From assembly GCA_016794025.1 (NCBI GenBank), contig JAEUKX010000028.1, positions 1-33,192 of the forward strand: DNA of 33,192 bases. Reading direction: 5' to 3'. Below are positions 28,378-33,192 of the stretch, in pieces. The position numbers and the translations under genes were made by a program. The notes under the pieces were generated by a model. That model searched no databases, had not been told where the DNA came from, and saw nothing but the letters and a program-made list of their open reading frames with translations. Origin of the DNA: Rhodospirillales bacterium. Its GTDB lineage: Bacteria; Pseudomonadota; Alphaproteobacteria; CACIAM-22H2. How positions within the stretch are numbered: position 1 is the first letter of the stretch; each line of letters begins with the position of its first letter.

Positions 28378-28479
28378 TGCGACATTCACTTGTCGCATCT
28401 CGAAACGGCCCTTGTGCTGTTTCGTGGGCGTTTCCTCCCTAAACTTGGGCCGTGCCTCCGGGCGCGGCCCTTTCTTTTT
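28378..28479 (+). ncRNA. Candidate trans-acting small RNA, ~100 nt
   Basis: Three hairpins follow a plausible promoter. SL1: TGCGACA (28378-28384) with TGTCGCA (28391-28397), 7 bp, loop TTCACT. SL2: CGAAACGGC (28401-28409) with GCTGTTTCG (28416-28424), 9 bp with one G-U, loop CCTTGT. An unpaired stretch with CCTCCC (28434-28439), complementary to Shine-Dalgarno sequences, comes next. The last is a terminator hairpin followed by TTTCTTTTT. This layout resembles alphaproteobacterial trans-acting sRNAs with anti-SD CCUCC motifs (alpha-r14/suhB-like), a resemblance from memory. It lies between divergent mlaE and the PAS gene. Alternative: an attenuated 5' leader of the PAS gene, whose start is 53 bp downstream. 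Confidence 0.65.
28447..28479 (+). terminator. Rho-independent terminator of the small RNA
   Basis: GGGCCGTGCC (28447-28456) pairs fully with GGCGCGGCCC (28461-28470), including one G-U, around a UCCG (UNCG-type) tetraloop. TTTCTTTTT follows immediately at 28471-28479. This is the best intrinsic terminator in the window. It precedes the PAS gene rather than following a protein gene, which implies a non-coding transcript or attenuation. Confidence 0.85.
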
Positions 28480-28531
28480 GCGCCGTTGGCGTTCCCTGTC
28501 GCAGGATGCTTTCCGGTCGATTGGGGAAGTC

Positions 28532-29053
28532 GTGAGCGACTCAAGACAAGTCCAGAAATTCGTCCCGGCAACGCCGGTTGAGGACGTTGCGCCGGAGATC
28601 CCCTGGGGAAGCGGCGTCCGTCGCGCCTACGAATACTGGCTGGGCCAGCGGCCGGGCGGCGGCCTGCCGGGCCGCCAGCATATCGATCCGACCGATATTC
28701 CCTTCCTGTTGCGCGGCTTGTGGCTGATCGACGTGGCGCGCGAGCCCTTCCGGTTCCGCTACAGGCTGGTCGGCACACGCATCGTCGAGGCGATGGGCCG
28801 CGACCCGACCGGCCTGTGGCTCGAAGAGGCCCATCCGCACGCCAGCAGCGTGCCCGGATTCTTCCTTCGCTACGAGCGCGTGGCGCAGACCGGCATTCCC
28901 AGCCGGCGGCGCGGGACCGCGCTGTTGTGGAGCCATCGCGACTATCGCGAGATCGAGAATATCCTGTTGCCGCTTGCGGCGGACGGGAAGACCGTCGACA
29001 TGATCATGGTCTACACGTCGGTCTATCGCGTGGATGGCAGCGAAGTCGACTAG
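28532..29053 (+). CDS. PAS_5 domain-containing protein
   Basis: The 173-aa product starts at GTG 28532 after GGGGAAG; the open frame reaches back to 28337 but that part covers the small RNA and its terminator and does not look like protein. The PAS_5 family is evident from VRRAYEYWLGQRPGGGLPGR, HIDPTDIPFLLRGLWLIDV, FRFRYRLVGTRIVEAMGRDP and a C-terminal LPLAADGKTVDMIMVYTSVY. These are short single-domain PAS proteins common in Rhodospirillales with unknown ligand. No output domain is attached. It converges with the TPR gene, the two 3' ends overlapping by four bases. Confidence 0.88.
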   Translation: MSDSRQVQKFVPATPVEDVAPEIPWGSGVRRAYEYWLGQRPGGGLPGRQHIDPTDIPFLLRGLWLIDVAREPFRFRYRLVGTRIVEAMGRDPTGLWLEEAHPHASSVPGFFLRYERVAQTGIPSRRRGTALLWSHRDYREIENILLPLAADGKTVDMIMVYTSVYRVDGSEVD

Positions 29054-29712
29054 TCCCCCCGCGCCTCGTCGAGCTTCGCACGCGCGTCGGCGTAGCCGGG
29101 ATCCAGTTCGAGGGCGCGTTCGAGTGCCGCGACCGCTTCCTTCTTCCGGCCGAGCCCGAGCAGGGCCGCGCCGCGGCCGAAATGCGCACGCTTGTCCTTC
29201 GGCGCCGCCTCGGCGAGCAGGTCGAGGTCGGTTAGCGCGGTAGTGAAGTCGCCCATCGACATGTATGCGATCGACATGTTGATGACGATCTCCGGCTGTG
29301 CGGGCATGAGGGCACGCGCCTGCGCGAAGCAGCCGATGGCCGCCAATGGCGCGCCCTGCGCCAGCCGAACGAGTCCCAGATTGTTGGCCGCGAAACCGTT
29401 CGCGGGATCGAGCGCGATCGCCTTCTCGAAGTGCGTGGCCGCCGCATCGAGACGCCCCTCGGCGCGGTGGACAGCCCCCAGATTGGCGTGGGCATCGCCG
29501 AATTCGGGATAGCGCGCGACCGCACGCTCCAGCCGTGCGAGGGCCTCGGCGCGCCGGCCCAGCGCATGCAACGCGAGCCCGCCGAGATTGAGCGCATCGG
29601 GCTGGTCGGGATCGTCGGAAAGGATCGCGGCATAGAGCGTCTCGGCGGCGGCAAGCTTGCCGTTCCGGTGCAGTTCCAGCGCCTCGACCAGCCGCTTCTC
29701 GTTCGCGCTCAT
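29050..29712 (-). CDS. TPR-repeat protein
   Basis: The 220-aa product starts at ATG 29710-29712, overlapping the acetyltransferase stop (ATGA). About six tetratricopeptide repeats are visible, e.g. KLAAAETLYAAILSDDPDQP, ALNLGGLALHALGRRAEALA, FGDAHANLGAVHRAEGRLDA, FAANNLGLVRLAQGAPLAAI and the last ending in ALELDPGYADARAKL. There is no signal peptide, so it is probably a cytoplasmic protein-interaction scaffold. Last gene in the amidohydrolase-GNAT-TPR unit; its partner is unknown. Confidence 0.9.
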   Translation of the reverse strand: MSANEKRLVEALELHRNGKLAAAETLYAAILSDDPDQPDALNLGGLALHALGRRAEALARLERAVARYPEFGDAHANLGAVHRAEGRLDAAATHFEKAIALDPANGFAANNLGLVRLAQGAPLAAIGCFAQARALMPAQPEIVINMSIAYMSMGDFTTALTDLDLLAEAAPKDKRAHFGRGAALLGLGRKKEAVAALERALELDPGYADARAKLDEARGD

Positions 29713-30254
29713 CTTCCCTCCGGCGGGCGGGTCGCATCGCCCTCGCCCAGTTCGCGCTGCATCATCACGCTGTCGACCCATCGGCCCAGCTTGAAGCCGA
29801 TCGACCGGAACGAGCCCACCATGCGGAATCCGAGCCGCGTGTGCAACCCGATCGACGCGGCATTGGCGCTGTCGCCGATCACGGCAACCATCTGGCGTGC
29901 CCCCCAAAGGGTCGCGCGGTCGATCAGTGCGCCGAGCAGCACCCGGCCGAGCCCGTGCCCGGCGAGATCCGGCGCCACGTAGATCGAATCCTCGACCGAG
30001 AAGCGATAGGCCGAACGCGGCCGGAACGGCCCGGCATAGGCGTAGCCCGCGAGTTTGCCGTCGACGTCGACGGCAAGATAGGGCAGGCCCTTTTCGACGA
30101 TCGCGCGGCGGCGCTGGGCAAGTTCCTCGGCGGCCGGCGGGATTTCCTCGAAGCTCGCAAGCCCGTGGCGCACGTGGTGCGCATAGATCGCTTGGATCGC
30201 CGGGATGTCGGCCTCGGTGCTGTCGCGCGGCACCGGCGCGGCGCGGCCGTTCAA
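29709..30254 (-). CDS. GNAT N-acetyltransferase (phosphinothricin/methionine-sulfoximine type)
   Basis: The 181-aa product most plausibly starts at TTG 30252-30254, which overlaps the upstream stop as TTGA and has GGAAG eight bases before; GTG at 30233 is the alternative. Family motifs are STEADIPAIQAIYAHHVRHG, SFEEIPP, YAYAGPFRPRSAYRFSVEDS, the acetyl-CoA loop APDLAGHGLGRVLLGALI and GDSANAASIGLHTRLGF. This subfamily acetylates the amino group of phosphinothricin, methionine sulfone/sulfoximine or related amino acids. The actual substrate is not readable from sequence. Confidence 0.88.
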   Translation of the reverse strand: MNGRAAPVPRDSTEADIPAIQAIYAHHVRHGLASFEEIPPAAEELAQRRRAIVEKGLPYLAVDVDGKLAGYAYAGPFRPRSAYRFSVEDSIYVAPDLAGHGLGRVLLGALIDRATLWGARQMVAVIGDSANAASIGLHTRLGFRMVGSFRSIGFKLGRWVDSVMMQRELGEGDATRPPEGR

Positions 30255-31144
30255 GGCCGTGCTTCCGGGAGAGCCGGGGCGAGCCGCGCGAGGTCGGCGA
30301 CAAGCTGCGCAAGGGCCGTGCGCAGCGGTTGGAAACCCGGGCTCCGGGCAATGGCAAGTTCGTCCATGTATAGCTGTCGGTTGATCTCGATCTGGATGGC
30401 GTGGCGGCCACGTGCGGGGCGGCCGTAGTTGCGGGTGATGAAGCCGCCCGCGTAGGGATCGTTGCGGCCGACCGCATAGCCAAGGCGGCGAAGGCTCGCC
30501 TCGGCGGTCTCGATCACGATGGGTGCGCAGGCAGCGCCGAAACAGTCGCCGAGTACGAAATCGAGCCGCGCGCGGCCCGGATCGCGGTCGGCCGGCCCGC
30601 CGACCGACGGCATGGAGTGGCAATCCACGAGCAGGCAGCGCCCGTGGCGCGCGACCGCGTCGGCGACCAGCCGCTCGAGCGCCGCGTGATAGGGCATGTA
30701 GAGCCGTTCGATGCGCGCGCGCGCGTCGTCGAAGGAGAGCTTGTGGCGGTAGATCTCCGCGCCGTTCGCCACGATGCGCGCGACGGTGCCGAGGCCCGCG
30801 CCCGCGCGCGGCGAGGCCGCATTGACGTACGCGGGCAGCGGCGCGTCGAACATCGCGGGGTCGAGTTCCCAGGCCTCGCGGTTGACGTCGACATAGGCGC
30901 GCGGGAACAGCGCGCGCAGCAGGGGTGCGCCGTGCTGGGGGGCGCTGTCGAACAGTTCGTCGACGAAGGCATCCTCCGAGCGGCGCAGCGTCACCGGGTC
31001 GAGCCGGGCGCCGGCGACGAACTCGGCCGGATAGTCGCTGCCCGAATGCGGGGAGGAAAAGACCAGCGGCACGCGCCGGCCGGCCGGCTCGGCGATACGG
31101 TAGGGGAGGGCTGGATCGGCGTGGACGGCAAGCGAGGCTGTCAT
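30251..31144 (-). CDS. N-formylglutamate amidohydrolase-family protein
   Basis: The 297-aa product has the FGase family motifs: VFSSPHSGSDYP near the N terminus, RSEDAFVDELFDSAPQHGAP, PRAYVDVNREAWELDPAMF, YHAALERLVADAVARHGRCL with VDCHSMPS (zinc-ligand His), GDCFGAAC, and the C-terminal NDPYAGGFITRNYGRPARGR with HAIQIEINRQLYMDE. HutG-type enzymes release formate from N-formylglutamate in histidine degradation. No hut genes are nearby, so it may act on another N-formyl or N-acyl amino acid. Coupled to the GNAT gene by a TTGA overlap, which may indicate amino-acid N-acyl metabolism (inference). Confidence 0.9.
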   Translation of the reverse strand: MTASLAVHADPALPYRIAEPAGRRVPLVFSSPHSGSDYPAEFVAGARLDPVTLRRSEDAFVDELFDSAPQHGAPLLRALFPRAYVDVNREAWELDPAMFDAPLPAYVNAASPRAGAGLGTVARIVANGAEIYRHKLSFDDARARIERLYMPYHAALERLVADAVARHGRCLLVDCHSMPSVGGPADRDPGRARLDFVLGDCFGAACAPIVIETAEASLRRLGYAVGRNDPYAGGFITRNYGRPARGRHAIQIEINRQLYMDELAIARSPGFQPLRTALAQLVADLARLAPALPEARP

Positions 31145-31169
31145 AAGGGAATAATTCTGCGAGGTGGGC

Positions 31170-31197
31170 TTGCCAAACGGGGACGGATCGGTATATT
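31170..31197 (+). promoter_or_regulatory. Promoter of tRNA-Val
   Basis: TTGCCA (31170-31175) and TATATT (31192-31197) are separated by 16 nt and lie 21 nt before the mature tRNA 5' end. The spacing and hexamers fit a sigma-70-type promoter. Confidence 0.6.
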
Positions 31198-31218
31198 CCG
31201 CGCCTTCCCGGACCGGAT

Positions 31219-31293
31219 GGGCGCTTAGCTCAGCGGGAGAGCACTACCTTGACATGGTAGGGGTCGCAGGTTCAATCCCTGCAGCGCCCACCA
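31219..31293 (+). tRNA. tRNA-Val (anticodon GAC)
   Basis: A 75-nt cloverleaf with encoded CCA. The acceptor stem pairs GGGCGCT (31219-31225) with AGCGCCC (31283-31289). The D arm contains AGCTCAGCGGGAGAGC. The anticodon stem is CTACC/GGTAG with loop TTGACAT and anticodon GAC at 31251-31253. The T arm is GCAGG-TTCAATC-CCTGC. It borders the prophage edge, so its 3' half is a likely attachment site. Confidence 0.97.
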
Positions 31294-31328
31294 TCCGGAA
31301 GCCTGAAAATACTGGATAAATCGGCGTA

Positions 31329-31357
31329 CCCCGCAGAACGGCGGGGGAACGCTTTTT
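31329..31357 (+). terminator. Possible terminator after tRNA-Val
   Basis: CCCCGC (31329-31334) and GCGGGG (31341-31346) form a 6-bp stem with loop AGAACG; TTTTT follows at 31353-31357 after a 6-nt gap. The gap weakens the case. It may instead belong to the phage attachment region. Confidence 0.4.
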
Positions 31358-31366
31358 CGGCAAATG

Positions 31367-31428
31367 TGCAGATAGATGCCGGAACGAAGCAGGAAGATGC
31401 AGATAGAGTCGTGCAGCCCGCGTGCAGC
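31367..31428 (+). repeat. Cluster of TGCAG-containing direct repeats at the phage-host junction
   Basis: TGCAGATAGA occurs twice (31367-31376 and 31398-31407), 31 bp apart. GTGCAGC follows twice (31411-31417 and 31422-31428), 11 bp apart. The set lies between the tRNA and the first phage gene, where integrase arm or excisionase sites are expected. This function is inferred. Confidence 0.5.
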
Positions 31429-31457
31429 ACTATTTGCGGGGTTGCCGGGGTGTTCCG

Positions 31458-31847
31458 CTAGGTCAGCGCCGGCAGCACGAAGCAGAGCACGCCCGTGAAC
31501 GGCGTCCAGCAGACCACCGCCCGGCCCGTGGGGTTGTCGCGCGCAAGGATCTTGTCGCGCGGCACGATCACCCACTCCGGCTCGTCGGCGCCGTGGCTGG
31601 CCGGGGTGATCAGCACCTCGTAATCGAAGATCGGCCGACCGTCCTCGTCCTCCCCGGTCCGCGTCATTCGCCACGCCTCGACCGGGCGACAGTCCGATTC
31701 GTCGCAGCAGGACGTGCCGACGTCGGGGCGCATCAGCGAGCGGTACCAGTCGCGGAACGGGCCGGGGCCGCCTTCGGGCGGCGCGCCGTAGGCCACGACG
31801 GCAGCAAGGATGGCGGTCAGGACGAACAGCAGGCCGAGGCGGATCAT
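31458..31847 (-). CDS. Secreted cysteine-containing protein of prophage edge
   Basis: The 129-aa product starts at ATG 31845-31847, overlapping the holin stop (ATGA). Residues 1-22 are a signal peptide (LGLLFVLTAILAAVVAYGA). The mature part has DWYRSLMRPD, then SCCDESDCRPV with three close cysteines, and a further Cys pair in VVCWTPF and VLCFVLP. Proteins with a CC-x(4)-C-x-PV pattern are known to me as small periplasmic unknowns of alphaproteobacteria. It may be a lysis accessory protein or a lysogenic-conversion cargo gene; neither is proven. Confidence 0.7.
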   Translation of the reverse strand: MIRLGLLFVLTAILAAVVAYGAPPEGGPGPFRDWYRSLMRPDVGTSCCDESDCRPVEAWRMTRTGEDEDGRPIFDYEVLITPASHGADEPEWVIVPRDKILARDNPTGRAVVCWTPFTGVLCFVLPALT

Positions 31848-32389
31848 TTGGACACCGCCAGCGCCTTAACGGTCGCGTCCTTGTCCCGGCTCGAGGACGA
31901 CGAGCCGAAATAATACTGAAGCACCTGATTGAGGGACGAGAAGATCGAGCCGATGGTCGACCCGACGAGCGCCGCGGTGATCGGGTCCTTGAGCCCGTCA
32001 ACGAGTCCGGCCAGCAGCGCCGTGCACGCCCCGGCGGCCATGACCACGACGAGAACGGCCAGCACCTTTGTTGTTGCGTCCTTGGTATCGATCTCCCGCT
32101 GGCGGGCATTCGCGCGGTCGGTCGCATCGATCCGCAGGCGCTCGGTCTCCTCCTGCCACCAGGCGCGCTCGTGCTCCATGACCTTGACCTGAAACTGGAG
32201 GGCCAGCGCAGGATCTGCCTTGATCGCGTCGACGGCTTCGCGCGGATCGGCCTTGCCCGTGATCGCCTTGGCGACGGTCAAGACCTGATCTGCTACGCCG
32301 GCCGCCTTGCTCTTGTCGTCGCCGCTGATCCAGCGGATGAGGCCCGGCGCGATCTGCGCGAGACCTAGCGCGATGGTGATCGGGTCCAT
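31844..32389 (-). CDS. Phage/GTA-type 3-TM holin
   Basis: The 181-aa product starts at ATG 32387-32389. The N-terminal part (MDPITIALGLAQIAPGLIRW) and the following charged linker match holins of the three-TM type described for gene-transfer-agent release. A first hydrophobic stretch is followed by the segment HERAWWQEETERLRI. Two clear membrane helices come at VLAVLVVVMAAGACTALLAG and ITAALVGSTIGSIFSSLNQV. The C-terminal tail is Ser-rich and charged. It forms the membrane pore for endolysin release; the endolysin gene lies 2 bp upstream. Confidence 0.8.
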   Translation of the reverse strand: MDPITIALGLAQIAPGLIRWISGDDKSKAAGVADQVLTVAKAITGKADPREAVDAIKADPALALQFQVKVMEHERAWWQEETERLRIDATDRANARQREIDTKDATTKVLAVLVVVMAAGACTALLAGLVDGLKDPITAALVGSTIGSIFSSLNQVLQYYFGSSSSSRDKDATVKALAVSK

Positions 32390-32391
32390 GT

Positions 32392-32778
32392 TCAATAACT
32401 CCAGCAGGTCGGACGCGGCTGCCCGTCGGCGGCGGGTGCGTCGTCCAGGTGGATGAACCTCGGCTTGCCGACCCGCTGGGACACACCGATGCCCGTGAAG
32501 CCGGACGCGAGCGCAAGCTGGATGAGCCGAAATGCGTCCGGACCGTTCACGGGAATGTCCACGGCGCGGCCCTGCCGGTGCGCGCCGACGGTGGTCTTCT
32601 CGCGTTCGTCGGGGTGGTTCTCGCAGCGGAACGCGCTCGTCGGCGTGATGCCCCGGCCCCACTGTGCCCGGAGCGTGTCCAGCCGGGACATGAATTCGGG
32701 GTCCATGTCCGAGCGCCCGCAGCCGCACTTGCAGCGCAGCTCGGCCTCGGTGAAATAGGGGGACGACCAGCCGGCCAT
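32392..32778 (-). CDS. Peptidase M15-type endolysin (D-Ala-D-Ala carboxypeptidase fold)
   Basis: The 128-aa product matches M15A-type phage peptidases: an N-terminal YFTEAELRCKCGCG motif, SAFRCENHP, then the zinc site H67-x2-G-x3-D74 (GAHRQGRAVDI) and H110 in RFIHLDD. It should cleave peptidoglycan peptide cross-links. There is no signal peptide, so it depends on the adjacent holin to reach the wall. Followed 2 bp later by the holin gene. Confidence 0.92.
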   Translation of the reverse strand: MAGWSSPYFTEAELRCKCGCGRSDMDPEFMSRLDTLRAQWGRGITPTSAFRCENHPDEREKTTVGAHRQGRAVDIPVNGPDAFRLIQLALASGFTGIGVSQRVGKPRFIHLDDAPAADGQPRPTCWSY

Positions 32779-32779
32779 G

Positions 32780-33043
32780 TCAGCCGATCTTCAGGGCGGC
32801 AAACAAGGCGGCTCCAAGCGTTCCCACCGCGCCGAATAGCGCGATGATCAGCTTCCACACGCCCGCCTTGATGTCGTCTTTCACGCTCTTGATGTCGCCG
32901 CTGATCGCTGTCATTCGCTCCGATCCGGACGCCAGACGTTTTTCGAGGCTTTCGTATCTGATCGCGCAGACGGCTTCGTGTTTGTCGATGCGCGCCATCG
33001 CCTCGCCGGCCTCGTCGCGTGCGATCTGGTCGACGGCTGACAT
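32780..33043 (-). CDS. Coiled-coil plus C-terminal TM protein (XhlA-like)
   Basis: The 87-aa product has a charged helical N-terminal region predicted to form a coiled coil (about residues 10-60, e.g. RIDKHEAVCAIRYESLEKRL and ISGDIKSVKDDIKAGVW) and one C-terminal membrane helix (LIIALFGAVGTLGAALFAAL). This layout matches XhlA-type lysis accessory proteins. Its ATG overlaps the upstream stop by one base, and the endolysin gene starts one base after its own stop codon. Confidence 0.8.
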   Translation of the reverse strand: MSAVDQIARDEAGEAMARIDKHEAVCAIRYESLEKRLASGSERMTAISGDIKSVKDDIKAGVWKLIIALFGAVGTLGAALFAALKIG

Positions 33044-33192
33044 CAGACGATCGCCGCCGCTTCGGTGAACGCCACGTCAAGGTCAATGTCGAACGCAGCC
33101 GGATCGGCCAGCGCCACGATGTAGGAATTGTCCCGGCGGAATTCGCTTGCCTCGGCCCACCAGAGTTTCAATTCCTCGTCGGAGCTTCCGGC
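33043..33192 (-). CDS. Phage protein, C-terminal fragment (5' end outside window)
   Basis: An open frame enters from the right edge and ends TGA at 33043-33045. The 49 visible residues are acidic (SDEELKLWWAEASEFRRDNS, then ALADPAAFDIDLDVAFTEAA). I do not recognise the family; the position before lysis genes suggests a tail or assembly protein, by synteny only. Confidence 0.65.
   Translation of the reverse strand, partial: AGSSDEELKLWWAEASEFRRDNSYIVALADPAAFDIDLDVAFTEAAAIV

Larger units (their letters stand above)
31294..33192. mobile_element. Left edge of a prophage integrated at tRNA-Val (incomplete)
   Basis: Beyond the tRNA all genes are of phage lysis type and all read leftward toward the tRNA: a gene cut by the window end, a coiled-coil/TM protein, an M15 peptidase, a 3-TM holin and a secreted protein. 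The genes overlap or nearly touch. No integrase is visible in this part; it would lie further right if present. The far boundary and the second attachment repeat are outside the window, so whether it is intact, defective or a gene-transfer-agent-like cluster cannot be decided. Confidence 0.7.

Noticed and set aside
28337..28531. N-terminal 65-residue extension of the PAS protein
   Set aside because: It would be read through the sRNA hairpins and terminator, is Cys/Arg-rich without PAS similarity, and a GTG with a good ribosome site lies at 28532.
31225..32127. Minus-strand 300-aa frame ending in a LNLRPLPCQGSALPLS-type tail
   Set aside because: Its C terminus is the antisense translation of tRNA-Val, a well-known artefact, and the rest overlaps the holin and the secreted-protein gene in another frame.

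Overview
The window is a GC-rich chromosomal segment of an alphaproteobacterium, probably of the Rhodospirillales type. The lineage is inferred from gene content: a J-domain/cobS/cobT cobaltochelatase cluster, L-malyl-CoA-lyase-type and ethylmalonyl-CoA-associated genes, an Mla-type lipid transporter with a STAS-permease fusion, PAS_5 and RHH_4 proteins, and aroK-aroB diverging from a xerD unit. I cannot name a genus from sequence alone. Coding density is very high. Most neighbouring genes overlap by 1-4 nt (ATGA or TTGA) or converge with almost no gap, and most long open frames on the opposite strand are GC-driven shadows.

Layout. (1) 1-451: end of a chemotaxis receptor. (2) 468-4570: an unknown 128-aa protein, then a J-domain protein, cobS and cobT (aerobic cobaltochelatase AAA+ and VWA subunits; cobN is not in the window). 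(3) 4603-8149: three exported hydrolases in a row (lipoprotein 5'-nucleotidase, Tat-type dienelactone hydrolase, phytase-like esterase). (4) 8266-10422: a complete chemotaxis receptor, convergent with rpmB (L28) across a strong bidirectional terminator. (5) 10910-16607: central carbon genes. On the minus strand these are malate synthase A, a malyl-CoA-lyase-like CoA-ester lyase, accA and meaB; a secreted DUF1223 protein lies on the plus strand. The malate synthase carries a ~120-residue Lys/Ala/Pro-rich histone-H1-like tail. (6) 16668-19529: xerD, a 596-aa exported solenoid-like protein and a 46-aa single-pass membrane protein, all on the minus strand, divergent from (7) aroK-aroB-hemolysin/CorC-CBS protein. 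(8) 23391-24187: a DUF2889 protein convergent with a ribbon-helix-helix regulator that has a palindrome in its promoter. (9) 24283-28137: an Mla-type phospholipid transport operon (mlaE-mlaF-mlaD-lipoprotein) ending in bolA. (10) 28138-28531: the only large gene-free gap, holding a strong candidate small RNA of about 100 nt. (11) 28532-31144: a PAS_5 protein, then on the minus strand an N-formylglutamate amidohydrolase-like protein, a GNAT acetyltransferase and a TPR protein. (12) 31219-31293: tRNA-Val(GAC), followed by the edge of a prophage whose visible genes form a lysis-type cassette (coiled-coil/TM protein, M15 endolysin, 3-TM holin, secreted Cys-rich protein).

The most noteworthy items are the sRNA candidate beside the Mla operon (promoter, three hairpins, exposed CCTCCC, terminator), the histone-like tail on malate synthase, the 46-aa membrane protein, the palindrome in front of the RHH gene, and the tRNA/prophage junction with its repeated TGCAG motifs. 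No CRISPR array, transposase or rRNA was seen.
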